From Nitrospiraceae bacterium (lineage in GTDB: Bacteria; Nitrospirota; Nitrospiria; Nitrospirales; UBA8639): a stretch of 12,575 bases of DNA. The stretch covers positions 3,352 to 15,926 of the forward strand of contig DOFS01000102.1 in the NCBI GenBank assembly GCA_003523945.1, written 5' to 3'. Each line of letters opens with the position of its first letter. The first letter of the stretch is position 1. Positions 1 to 7,982 of the stretch are shown in pieces. The notes beneath the pieces are model-generated. The model was given only the letters and a program-made list of their open reading frames with translations, was not told the origin of the DNA and did no database searches. The translations under genes were made by a program, and so were the position numbers.

Positions 1-1424
1 CCATAGGATAAGCGGATAACCGGAGCCAGTGAGGAGGTCAACAAAAATAAAAATGCGGCTTGTCCGTTTGGTGTCGCCACGCTGGGGATATTCGTGCCGG
101 TGTTGATGGCGACGGCCAACACGTCAAATTGGTCCCGGGTAATGGTGCCTGCCTGTAAGGCGCGGAGCACTTCCTGGATATAAACGGTCGCAACAAAGAC
201 ATTGTCGCTGATAGCCGAAAGAATGCCATTCGCCAGATAAAACATGCCGATTTGATGCGAGCCTTCTAAACTTAATCCAAATCCGATGATGTCCGAAAAC
301 AGATTCTGGTCCTGGATGACGGCTACGATGGCGAAAAAAACGACCAGGAGGGCCGTGAAGGGAAGAGCTTCCTTAAATGCCTCTCCAAGTTGATGTTCTT
401 CAATGATGCCGTTAAAGGCCGTAATGAACACAATCACCGTGAGTCCGATGATCCCGACTTCCGCCAGGTGAAAGGCCAAGGCAAAAATCAGCCAAATACC
501 CGCAATTCCTTGAATAATGAGGCGGGCTGTGTCCCCGGAATCGCGTTGTTTCTGTTGCTCGGATTCGAAATCCACCAGAATGCTGCGAACGGGACTCGGA
601 AGTTGAAACCCATAATCAAACCATCGTAATTTCTCAACGATCACGCAGGTGATCAAGCCCATGGCCAATACCGGCATGGTCACGGGAGCCATACGGAAAA
701 AGAACTCCATAAATTCCCAGCCCGCTTTATCCGCAATCAATAAGTTTTGGGGTTCCCCCACTAGAGTACAGACCCCACCCAATGCCGTTCCGATCGCTCC
801 GTGCATTAATAAATTCCGGAGAAAGCCTCGAAAGTTGTCTAAATCTTCACGGTGGAGAGCGCCGATCTCATGATCGCTTGTCGAATCATGAGAGGTCTGA
901 GACGATTTGCCAGAGGCCACCCGGTGGTAAATGTTATAGAAACCCAACGCGACGGCAATGATAACCGCCGTGACCGTCAAGGCATCAAGGAATGCCGACA
1001 GAAAGGCACCCATGATGGAAAACAAAAGTCCTAATACAATTTTTGAGTGAACGCCCAATAAAATTTTTGTAAACAGAAATAACAGCAAATCTTTCATGAA
1101 GTAGATCCCGGCCACCATAAAGATCAACAACAGGATCACTTGAAAATTATTGAGCGCTTCATGATAGACCGTGGCCGGTGTGGTCATCCCCAATAAGACG
1201 GCCTCAAGCGCGAGTAGGCCACCAGGTTGTAAGGGATAGCTTTTGAGAGCCAGGGCCAGTGTAAAAATAAATTCCAGGATGAGCACCCACCCGGTGTAAA
1301 ACGAGCCAATGGTCATCAATAAAACGGGATTGAGAATTAAGAATCCCAGAATAGTCAATTTGTACCAGGTTGGGGTGTGGTTAAGAAAATTCTGTATGAG
1401 CGCCTGAGGGACTGTTTTCTTCAT
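1..1424 (-). CDS. nhaB: Na+/H+ antiporter NhaB (3' end cut by window edge)
   Basis: This is an inner-membrane antiporter that expels Na+ in exchange for H+, used for sodium and pH homeostasis. The reading frame is open from the ATG at 1424 to the window edge (474 complete codons, no stop), so the last roughly 40 residues are missing compared with about 513 in E. coli NhaB. Recognition is by colinear similarity to remembered E. coli NhaB along the whole length: TPTWYKL near residue 18, [18 protein letters not shown] at 64-81, [11 protein letters not shown] at 141-151, YHRVAS at 166-171, [14 protein letters not shown] at 223-236, [20 protein letters not shown] at 436-455. The start fits the family's N-terminus; AAAGGT lies about 14 bases upstream, a distant ribosome site. 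A run of seven A at 334-340 keeps the frame, so there is no frameshift. It lies 200 bases downstream of a BicA-like carrier on the same strand. Family assignment is firm; ion specificity is by homology. Confidence 0.95.
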   Translation of the reverse strand, partial: MKKTVPQALIQNFLNHTPTWYKLTILGFLILNPVLLMTIGSFYTGWVLILEFIFTLALALKSYPLQPGGLLALEAVLLGMTTPATVYHEALNNFQVILLLIFMVAGIYFMKDLLLFLFTKILLGVHSKIVLGLLFSIMGAFLSAFLDALTVTAVIIAVALGFYNIYHRVASGKSSQTSHDSTSDHEIGALHREDLDNFRGFLRNLLMHGAIGTALGGVCTLVGEPQNLLIADKAGWEFMEFFFRMAPVTMPVLAMGLITCVIVEKLRWFDYGFQLPSPVRSILVDFESEQQKQRDSGDTARLIIQGIAGIWLIFALAFHLAEVGIIGLTVIVFITAFNGIIEEHQLGEAFKEALPFTALLVVFFAIVAVIQDQNLFSDIIGFGLSLEGSHQIGMFYLANGILSAISDNVFVATVYIQEVLRALQAGTITRDQFDVLAVAINTGTNIPSVATPNGQAAFLFLLTSSLAPVIRLSY

Positions 1425-1471
1425 TGCTGATGGGTGACCTTTCAGACCGGTGGTACCAGATGGAGTCTGAC

Positions 1472-1498
1472 TGATTAAACCAATATCATTATGGTCAA
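1472..1498 (-). promoter_or_regulatory. possible sigma-70 promoter for nhaB
   Basis: On the minus strand a TTGACC element (1493-1498) is followed after 15 bases by TAATCA (1472-1477), about 50 bases before the nhaB start. The -35 box is good, but the spacer is short and the -10 box poor, so this is only a candidate. If real, nhaB can be transcribed apart from the upstream carrier gene. Confidence 0.22.
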
Positions 1499-1624
1499 TC
1501 CGTTGATTGGTGATCTCTCTCGTATCCGGGTCCTTGACAGGGTGAGTGAAGCGAGGTGTTCCCGAGCATGCACAATTAATGCTTTTTGAAGAACAGGAAA
1601 GGGTATAACTTCAAGGAACATACC

Positions 1625-3334
1625 TCATGACGATATTGGATGTTCAGATAGGACTTCTGTGGGAACGACATCGAACGGATGGGTGGAGCCGCCTACATGA
1701 GCAGCATGGCGCAAGGCATCCAACCGAAAAACATATCGATGATCAGGTGGTACCTGATTGAGCACTCCGAGTCCTTTGAGGACTCGCGCCACTCCCGGAC
1801 GCATGCCCACGAAAAAGATATGTTGCTGCTGAGCTTTCACCATCACCAACATGTCTTCGATGGCTAACGCCGCGGTTCCGTCGATGGAGGGAACCGATGT
1901 GAGATCGAGAACCACGCTGGAAAAGGTAGAGAAATTCTTTACAGATTCTAACCGACGAACCATGTCTTTGGCTGATCCGAAACTCATCGGGCCATTCACA
2001 TGAATCATGATAATGCGCTCGCGGTTTCGGTCAAGGATCCGTTGCTCCTCTTTTGACAGGTGAGTTTCTTTCGAGGCCCCCGTGATCACACTGAGATTTT
2101 CGAGCTCCAGGTCGGCCATTCGCTTCACGAACATCACGCTGGCCAGCACCACGCCAATGCCCACCGCTGTGATGAGATCGACCAACACCGTGACGGATAG
2201 GACCACGACCATCACCAAAACCTCTGTGCGTGGAGCTTGCATCATATGTTTCAGGAAACGCCAATCGATAATATCGAATCCAACTTTGATAAGAAGGCCG
2301 GCGAGGACCGCAAGTGGAATTTTTTCAGCCAGAGGGCCTAAGCCAAGGAGGGTGCCTAGAAGGACGATTGCCATAAACATTCCAGAAAGAGGTGTGCGGC
2401 CTCCGGTTCGTATGTTTGCCACAGATCGCATGGTGGCCCCTGCTCCAGGAAGACCTCCGAAGAACCCGGAGACCATATTTCCGATGCCCTGGCCGATTAA
2501 TTCCCGATTGGAGTCATGTTGTGTCCGGGTCATGTTGTCACACACAAGAGAGGTCAACAGGCTGTCAATCGTTCCCAATAATGCCAGAACGAGGGCTTCC
2601 TCTAACATGATCAGGAGCGCACTGGTATGCATGGTTGGCCAAATCGGAGTGGGAAATCCGGAAGGGATGTCTCCGATAACCGGCAGGGAGGGAAAGAACA
2701 TCTCAGCGACAATTGTTCCAATAATGAGAGCCAACAACACCGGAGGAAGACGTTTGCCGATAGAGGCGGGAGTGAGATACACAATGGCCAGGGTGAGAGA
2801 ACCCACCAACACCGCGGAAAAAGAAAATGATGCGAGGTATTCAGGCATCGCCATAAGGTTGGCAACGACCTTGGACTTCGCTTCCAATCCGAGAAAGGGT
2901 GCGACCTGAAGGATAAGGATAATGCCTCCGATGCCGCTCATGAATCCTGAAATGACAGGATAGGGGACCAAGGTGATATACCGGCCAAATCCCATCATTC
3001 CAAATAAGACCTGGAATCCGCCCCCGAGAATGACGGCCGTAAATGCCAATGCGGGTTCATCTGCAAAGTTCAAGATGATGCCCGCCATCACTACGGTCAT
3101 CGGACCGGTCGGTCCTGAGGCCTGTGCAGGAGTCCCGCCGAAGAGAGCTGCGAAAAACCCCACAAAAATAGCTCCATACAAGCCCGCGATCGCTCCGATT
3201 CCTGAGGTGACACCAAAAGCGAGGGCCAGCGGAAGAGCGACGACGGCTGCTACCAGTCCTCCATAGAGATCTCCTCGAATATTATTGAAGTGGAGGCCAT
3301 GAACCCATGACAACATGTGAAGTAGAGCAGGCAT
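1625..3334 (-). CDS. SulP-family anion transporter with STAS domain, BicA-like (probable Na+-dependent bicarbonate uptake)
   Basis: A 569-residue inner-membrane carrier of the SulP (SLC26) family. The transport domain covers about residues 14-405 with many hydrophobic helices, and a cytoplasmic STAS domain covers about 438-545 (core around PSIDGTAALAIEDM, 482-495). SulP marks are SGPTGPMTVV at 73-82 and HDSNRELIGQGIGN at 273-286. Several stretches match remembered cyanobacterial BicA almost word for word: IHF-like start then GDLYGG, ALPLALAFG, GFFAALFGGTP, and LLTSxVxDxxTRT. D257, T261 and T301 fall one position from the BicA residues I recall as the Na+ site (D258, T262, T302). Sulfate or another anion remains possible, since SulP substrates are hard to predict. 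Neither the start at 3334 nor the ATG at 3316 has a clear ribosome site; the shorter form would be nearer BicA in N-terminal length. It lies 200 bases upstream of nhaB, same strand. Confidence 0.92.
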   Translation of the reverse strand: MPALLHMLSWVHGLHFNNIRGDLYGGLVAAVVALPLALAFGVTSGIGAIAGLYGAIFVGFFAALFGGTPAQASGPTGPMTVVMAGIILNFADEPALAFTAVILGGGFQVLFGMMGFGRYITLVPYPVISGFMSGIGGIILILQVAPFLGLEAKSKVVANLMAMPEYLASFSFSAVLVGSLTLAIVYLTPASIGKRLPPVLLALIIGTIVAEMFFPSLPVIGDIPSGFPTPIWPTMHTSALLIMLEEALVLALLGTIDSLLTSLVCDNMTRTQHDSNRELIGQGIGNMVSGFFGGLPGAGATMRSVANIRTGGRTPLSGMFMAIVLLGTLLGLGPLAEKIPLAVLAGLLIKVGFDIIDWRFLKHMMQAPRTEVLVMVVVLSVTVLVDLITAVGIGVVLASVMFVKRMADLELENLSVITGASKETHLSKEEQRILDRNRERIIMIHVNGPMSFGSAKDMVRRLESVKNFSTFSSVVLDLTSVPSIDGTAALAIEDMLVMVKAQQQHIFFVGMRPGVARVLKGLGVLNQVPPDHRYVFRLDALRHAAHVGGSTHPFDVVPTEVLSEHPISS

Positions 3335-3437
3335 AGGCTTAGAAAGGGTGGAACGTCTGCTGATAGACCACAGAAGCGCCCAGAGAAAGATCCATCACAT
3401 TCATGTCGGAGTGATCACTGATTCAGGCCGAAATGTT

Positions 3438-5216
3438 TCAGGAGCCCATTGAGGATCCATTGGGCACGGATCTAGCGGTCCGCTGGATGAATTGCCCAAT
3501 TTGAAGCCCAAGGGATGCAAACATGGACAACAACTCTGTATCGGGTTTTTGAATGTCCCGGTGAAAAAATTCCATCACACCAATCAGGTCGGTACCAGAT
3601 TTAATCGGAAAGGCAAACCCAGCATGCAGACCTTCCTGTGCGGCAGCGAATGCGCGCGGAAAATTCGTATCAGAGACGACATCGGTGATCCAGGTCGGTT
3701 GGCCACTTTTCCACACTCGCCCGGGTAATCCCACCCCCCTGGCAAATGTCATGTCTCGAGTGGATTGCTGAAAGACTTCCAGGTTGACCTGCGGGGCATG
3801 TGAAATGTGTATACAATGGAGAACTTGCCGGTCTGAATCCACCAACCACATGGCTCCAAAATCCCACCCCAAATTATCACAAATGGCTTCCAGGATCAGA
3901 GGAGCGGCTTGTGTTAAACCGGTTGACTCCGCAAGAACGGTCGTGAGGCTGTGATGAGTCGCCAAACGACGCTCTTTGTGTTCACGTTCGATGCACTGGC
4001 TAATTTGAAACCCGATATTGGTAAACATTTGAAGCAATGCCTCATCGGATTCTTCCGGAAAGGCAGAGAAAAATTCCAGGACTGCTCGTGTATTTCCGGC
4101 TAAACTAATGGGAATTGCCAATCCGGCATGAAGCCCTACGTCAAGGGCCGTATTGTGGCGAGGATCTTTCTGATAGTCGGCGACATCCTTGATCCATAAT
4201 GGTTTGCGCAGGTCCCACGCCTGGCCAGCCAGTCCTACGTCGGGGGTCAAGGCCCAATCGGAGGTTGGTGAGGACATCGCTTGGGCCTGCGGAGAGTTCG
4301 ATGGCCAAATGGCGGCGGCTCCCAGAGCCTGACGTTGATAATCCATTCGCCACAAGATCCCGACTTTCCATTTCAATGTGTCGCATATCGCTTGGACCAT
4401 TTTGGGATAGGCTTCGGTGATGTTGGGTGTGGTGGTCAGAATAGCCGAGACGGCATCGTGCAGAGCCAGCCGTTGCTCTGCTCGTTTCCGGCCCGTGATA
4501 TCAATTCCAAATCCGATCAGGCTCTGTTGGTCCCCTTCCAATTTGCACAGGCAATTCAAAAACCACCAGGGTTTTCCCTGTAAGATTCCATTGCTCTCGT
4601 AAAAGACGGAATTGGCAATTGTGCCTTTCTTGACCTGGCTTTTGATCTGCTCAGGAGGTTCCAATGGAATACGTCCGATGGCGGTAAATTCTTTTAATCC
4701 GAAGCGAACCAGCCCGCGACCGATAGACTCGTGCATGACCCCATCTTGATCGATTCGAAAGGCCACGGCCGGCATATTCGACAAAATGCCGGTCAATAGG
4801 GAACTCTGGTCGCGAGTCGCTGAGTCGGCCTCTCTTACCTGCATGGCTAAGAGTGCGGTGGACCAAATGGCAAAAATGGCAATTGATCGGTTGGTGACTC
4901 CGATCCACGCCTCGGTCCCGGCAGGGGATAAGGAAAAGCCCAAGATCGTTAATGCTGTGCAGAGGGTTGCCAAACGCAAGGGATCGTCTTTATCTGGGGA
5001 ACGAAGGGCGATCAATACCACGGCGACATACGGGACCGCCTCGGCAACTCCCAGAGGGAGGAATAAATCCAGGACGAACACGACGCTGGCGAACATGAGG
5101 GCAAGTGAGAGAATTTGTCCCCGATTTTTTGGGGGACGTTCAACGGTGCTTTGTAGGGTCAGTGGACTTGGCATGGGCTCATAGTGAGATACATGAAAAT
5201 GGGGAATACCACACAT
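3438..5216 (-). CDS. membrane sensor protein, 4 TM + PAS + two GAF domains, no output domain
   Basis: A 592-residue protein, probably an inner-membrane sensor. Residues 33-55, 59-71, 82-96 and 104-125 are hydrophobic and look like four membrane helices. A PAS domain follows (about 139-237) closing with a PAC-type GFGIDITGRKRAE (235-247), then two GAF domains (about 252-412 and 422-579). The GAFs are clear copies: VGL.G..W at 327 and 495, GLHAG at 361 and 529, and EFF at 381 and 549 recur with identical spacing. No histidine kinase, GGDEF, EAL, HD-GYP or helix-turn-helix follows; the protein stops 13 residues after GAF2, and only 100 bases separate it from the next gene, so no split output domain is hidden there. 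Start: the ATG at 5216 has GGGGA seven bases upstream; a GTG at 5255 (605 residues) and an ATG at 5174 are alternatives. Ligand and partner are unknown. Confidence 0.88.
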   Translation of the reverse strand: MCGIPHFHVSHYEPMPSPLTLQSTVERPPKNRGQILSLALMFASVVFVLDLFLPLGVAEAVPYVAVVLIALRSPDKDDPLRLATLCTALTILGFSLSPAGTEAWIGVTNRSIAIFAIWSTALLAMQVREADSATRDQSSLLTGILSNMPAVAFRIDQDGVMHESIGRGLVRFGLKEFTAIGRIPLEPPEQIKSQVKKGTIANSVFYESNGILQGKPWWFLNCLCKLEGDQQSLIGFGIDITGRKRAEQRLALHDAVSAILTTTPNITEAYPKMVQAICDTLKWKVGILWRMDYQRQALGAAAIWPSNSPQAQAMSSPTSDWALTPDVGLAGQAWDLRKPLWIKDVADYQKDPRHNTALDVGLHAGLAIPISLAGNTRAVLEFFSAFPEESDEALLQMFTNIGFQISQCIEREHKERRLATHHSLTTVLAESTGLTQAAPLILEAICDNLGWDFGAMWLVDSDRQVLHCIHISHAPQVNLEVFQQSTRDMTFARGVGLPGRVWKSGQPTWITDVVSDTNFPRAFAAAQEGLHAGFAFPIKSGTDLIGVMEFFHRDIQKPDTELLSMFASLGLQIGQFIQRTARSVPNGSSMGS

Positions 5217-5471
5217 AATATTCCCCAGCCTTCGTTCAAGATACTTAGGTGCCACGATACGAAAAGCGCGCCAGTGTGTGCAAGAGGAATAAGCGGCAAT
5301 TGATCGCCTATGTCGCCCGGGGAGAGGTCATATTGTTGGAGAAAGACATTCTGTGGTCCGAAAAGAATCTTTATGGGAACGCGCCAGGTCTGCAAATTGC
5401 TCCGTAGGCTCGACGGCCGTTTTCCTCTTATGCGAAGATGACAAACGGAGGTATGATAGCCCTTTCGGCCT
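5217..5471. promoter_or_regulatory. divergent intergenic region between sensor gene and small + strand gene
   Basis: The two genes point away from each other here, so promoters for both should lie in these 255 bases. I could not find a convincing -35/-10 pair on either strand. A GGAGG at 5447-5451 sits about 20 bases before the small gene's start, too far for normal use as its ribosome site. Confidence 0.4.
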
Positions 5472-5840
5472 ATGAGTTCCACATCTCCTCACGTCCATAT
5501 CTATCACGTTGCCGGTTTGGATGACCGTGACCGTGGGTTTAATCGGCAAATCCATGTCATTCCCTGTGAAGGAGGGTTTCAGGCCAGGCTCCGCTATGAA
5601 TCGCTTCAGATAGATGTCGACCCAGTCCTTACCGAAGACCAAGTCCTGCAAAGTCTCATACACATGTTGCATGATAGAGGCTACCGACAATTACGAACCC
5701 AACGCATCTTTATTGGTGAGCAGTATCTTGGAAATCAGGAGCTGTGGGTAGAGTATCCTGATCCCGAGGCTCCGCTCGAAACAGAGAAAGCCTGGTTGAT
5801 CTGGCTTCGCCGGATCATTGGACGTTTCTCACCTTCGTAG
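5472..5840 (+). CDS. hypothetical protein, 122 aa, unknown function
   Basis: The only likely gene on the + strand. I do not recognise a family. The protein has an alternating strand/helix look: a strand-rich first half (HVHIYHVAGL at 7-16, GFNRQIHVIPCEGGF at 22-36, ARLRYESLQIDVDP at 38-51), a helix (EDQVLQSLIHMLHDRGY, 55-71), further strands (QRIFIGEQYLGNQELWVEY, 77-95), and a basic, Trp-rich tail (KAWLIWLRRIIGRF, 106-119). No signal peptide, clear membrane helix, cysteine pair or catalytic motif is seen. An in-frame stop at 5457-5459 leaves the ATG at 5472 as the first start; it has no good ribosome site. An antisense frame at 5328-5690 reads less like a protein. It is divergent from the sensor gene and convergent with the HD-GYP gene, 69 bases away. 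It could be a small cytoplasmic partner of either neighbour, but that is only a guess from position. Confidence 0.7.
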   Translation: MSSTSPHVHIYHVAGLDDRDRGFNRQIHVIPCEGGFQARLRYESLQIDVDPVLTEDQVLQSLIHMLHDRGYRQLRTQRIFIGEQYLGNQELWVEYPDPEAPLETEKAWLIWLRRIIGRFSPS

Positions 5841-5909
5841 GTCTCCGCGTATCCCAAAGCTAAAAGTATCTGAGTGCAGAGGATCTAGCGAGGCGTTCCC
5901 CAATAGGGA

Positions 5910-7289
5910 TTAGGAGGATACGGCTAGGGAGTGCAGGGCTCCGACTCCGGATTCTGCGGAGGAAGCGGAGGGAAAGTAGCTGATGATTCGACGAGGGTTG
6001 AGGCATTCCCTAATTTTTGGAGACAGGTCGACTGGCCGAATGGCACTGACAATATAGAGCGCTTCCTTCTCCTCAGATAGGTTCAAAACACTCGGTTCAT
6101 CCGAAGAGGTGGATTCATCATAGACCAGGATCACGGGTCTGAGCCGGTTTGCGAGATTCACGCTGGTGACAATCCCAATCTTCTGGTTACTCAAGTTGAC
6201 CAGTGAGCCTGGCGGGTAGACACCTAACTGCCGGATCAATGAGACCACCGCGTCATTCCATAGCGTGTGTCGACATTTTACGTACAAATAGGAGAGGGCC
6301 TCTGAGGGAATGAGAGATTTGGCGGGATCAGGGTGGTGGCACAGTTCGTCATATTCATCTACCACCATCACAATTTTAGCAAACTTACTGATTTGCGCGT
6401 CTCGTTTCCCTGTTGGAAATCCCGACCCATTGAGGCGTTCATGATGCTGGCGGATGACGTCAACTGCTTCATAGGGAAAATTTGGCAATTTCTCGGCCAT
6501 CTCTTCCCCGTACTTCGGATGAATACTTAAAAAGGTTTTCCGCTCGGAAGCAGACATCGACCCTTTTCGTAATAATTGCTCCGCGGGAAGTTTGAGTTCC
6601 CCTACATCATGAAACAGTGCCCCAAGCGCGAGTTTTTCAGCGGCTTCTTGCGATAATCCTAAATCCTGTCCGACCATGAGAGACAATGAACACACATTGA
6701 GTGCATGGAGAAAAAATTCCTCGTTCGGTTCGTGGGAACCGATCAAGTTCAAGAGCGCTCTTGAGTTGTCAGCCACGCCGAGAATCTCATTGAGATCTCC
6801 GACAATTTTCCGTGCGGTCCGCAGTCCGCGGGGTCGACCAGAGATCACGTCCTGCATGATTTGTTTGGCTTCTTGCACCACCATCTGGTATTGACCCCCA
6901 ACGTTTTGCAAATGCTCCTGATAGGCATGGAAAGCTTGCTGCTGGGAGATTTTCCGTTGAATTAGGTCGTCAGAAGCCGCCTTTTCCTCTGGAAGATCCG
7001 GTGTGGGAGAGGCCTCAGATTCGTCTGGGGAACCTTCGTCCGGTTCCACGGTGTTGTAGCCCGGCTTCCGGTCAGGGTCTCCCGGCGGATTCGAATCAAC
7101 CCCTTCGGGATCTGAACGGTCCGGATCGAAATACAATTTGATCTTCGTGAGTTCCCGAAGGGTTTTTAGATCTTTCGCCGCTTCGATTTTGAAAGAATTA
7201 ATTGGAAAGGGATGGCTAAACCATGACCCCTCGATTTTGATGTACAACCCCAGTCGTAGATCATTGGCGTGAAGTGGAACGAAGGGCAT
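5910..7289 (-). CDS. HD-GYP domain protein with DUF3391 N-terminus (probable c-di-GMP phosphodiesterase, divergent motif)
   Basis: A 459-residue, probably cytoplasmic protein of the group that hydrolyses cyclic di-GMP. Residues 1-55 match the DUF3391 start (LHANDLRLGLYI, 6-17; HPFPINSFKI, 26-35), then comes an acidic, proline-rich linker (about 56-108). The HD-GYP domain spans about 190-355. The metal ligands of the family look present: H195, H227-D228, H257, H282-H283 and D311. Two signature positions differ: HDVGE (227-231) replaces the usual HDxGK, and GSGFP (288-292) replaces G.GYP; the later VDEYDEL (309-315) replaces the usual ADVFDAL. A C-terminal part (356-440, YPPGSLVNL) resembles the extension often seen in DUF3391 proteins. 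Activity may therefore be reduced or altered. The ATG at 7289 has only a weak GTGAG upstream. It converges with the small + strand gene and shares a strand with the response regulator 690 bases upstream. Confidence 0.92.
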   Translation of the reverse strand: MPFVPLHANDLRLGLYIKIEGSWFSHPFPINSFKIEAAKDLKTLRELTKIKLYFDPDRSDPEGVDSNPPGDPDRKPGYNTVEPDEGSPDESEASPTPDLPEEKAASDDLIQRKISQQQAFHAYQEHLQNVGGQYQMVVQEAKQIMQDVISGRPRGLRTARKIVGDLNEILGVADNSRALLNLIGSHEPNEEFFLHALNVCSLSLMVGQDLGLSQEAAEKLALGALFHDVGELKLPAEQLLRKGSMSASERKTFLSIHPKYGEEMAEKLPNFPYEAVDVIRQHHERLNGSGFPTGKRDAQISKFAKIVMVVDEYDELCHHPDPAKSLIPSEALSYLYVKCRHTLWNDAVVSLIRQLGVYPPGSLVNLSNQKIGIVTSVNLANRLRPVILVYDESTSSDEPSVLNLSEEKEALYIVSAIRPVDLSPKIRECLNPRRIISYFPSASSAESGVGALHSLAVSS

Positions 7290-7364
7290 GTTAACTCACA
7301 ATTTCAGCCATCGGTCATCATTGGGCTTGTCTGACGATGGAGTCCTGGTATTGTGTCTGATCCT

Positions 7365-7392
7365 GGGCAAAGCATGTGTGGCTTGTTTGCCC
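7365..7392 (-). repeat. hairpin in the presumed leader of the HD-GYP/DUF3391 gene
   Basis: GGGCAAAGC (7365-7373) pairs with GC...TTTGCCC (7381-7392) apart from a three-base bulge, leaving a seven-base loop. It sits about 75-100 bases upstream of the start of the HD-GYP gene. No T-run follows on either strand, so it is not an intrinsic terminator. A leader regulatory element or a protein site are possible; chance is not excluded. Confidence 0.4.
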
Positions 7393-7901
7393 GTTGTATG
7401 TAGTTTGCATAAAAAATGACCCACAAACTTTGTCGGAAGAAACGAGCCGAATATTGAGTGGAAATGGGATAAAAGAGTGAAAAAGCGATGGAAGTGGAGT
7501 GCAGAATATGGGGTAAGTCAGCTTGGGAGAATGGCCCTAAAGAAGGGAGCAGGACTTGTAATCGATTTCCTTAGAGAAATCCAGGAGAGCTGATTTCCAA
7601 CGAACTGTAAGGTGCCGGATTCTGGCGGGGAAAGGCAAAGTCCTCTCAAGGCGAATGTCGAACGAGAACGGGGTTCATGGGGACGAGGTGGTTTGAATTT
7701 CCACCACTGAGACCTAATAAGGCATTTGCATCGGAATTCCCATAGAGTGGAAAATGATCACACCATTAAGATTCATGGGCATAGGAGTGACGGAACTCAT
7801 GATCAGAAAAGGATGAGAGCATTTGGTCATCTTGCCCTACCGGGATAGGCCATGTTCAGGCTCATTGAACACCAAATACCTGGACGAGAATCAAACAAAT
7901 C

Positions 7902-7965
7902 AAAAGAAAAAAAAGCCAAGTTTGTGAATGAAAAAAAAGGGATGGGGCCAGGGTGTTGAACCCAA
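7902..7965 (-). terminator. possible weak terminator of the response-regulator gene
   Basis: Just after the stop of the response-regulator gene, on the minus strand, a short GGGT/ACCC hairpin (about 7951-7963) is followed by a C-rich stretch and then eight T (7931-7938), with a second T-rich tract at 7902-7914. The stem is only four pairs and stands about 12 bases from the first T-run, so the structure is imperfect. The position and the T-runs are the main support. Confidence 0.3.
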
Positions 7966-7982
7966 TTGGTGGAGCGAGGTGT

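Larger units (their letters stand above)
7290..7982. other. gene-free intergenic region, 693 bp
   Basis: No convincing gene on either strand; frames are short. Going right to left as transcribed, it holds the end of the response-regulator transcript with two T-rich tracts (A-runs on + at 7902-7914 and 7931-7938), a featureless middle with a short GGTGG/CCACC inverted repeat near 7690-7705, and the probable leader of the HD-GYP gene with a hairpin at 7365-7392. A small RNA could be hidden here but nothing shows it. Confidence 0.5.

Noticed and set aside
334..340. possible frameshift in nhaB at a run of seven A
   Set aside because: Translation through the run keeps the NhaB frame ([12 protein letters not shown]), so the gene is intact here.
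1534..1562. TTGACA on the + strand as a promoter
   Set aside because: No acceptable -10 box at normal spacing, and no + strand gene lies downstream.
1586..1614. TTGAAG/CTTCAA stem after the BicA-like gene as a terminator
   Set aside because: Only six pairs with a 17-base loop and a short T-run; too weak to call.
2082..2909. 275-codon open frame on the + strand
   Set aside because: It lies fully antisense to the BicA-like gene, is rich in Arg, Pro and Thr as expected of a mirror frame, and shows no motif.
3339..3404. 21-codon leader frame overlapping the region before the BicA-like start
   Set aside because: No clear ribosome site and no sign of a regulatory leader peptide; frames of this size arise by chance.
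3410..3419. AGTGATCACT palindrome between the sensor and BicA-like genes as an operator
   Set aside because: A single ten-base palindrome with no second copy and no known regulator; may be chance.
5328..5690. 120-codon minus frame overlapping the small + strand gene
   Set aside because: Its composition is less protein-like than the + strand frame, and it shows no family motif or ribosome site.
7290..7450. c-di-GMP-I (GEMM) riboswitch before the HD-GYP gene
   Set aside because: GGGCAAAC is present, but the conserved ACGCAAAGC segment, the tetraloop receptor and the second stem were not found.
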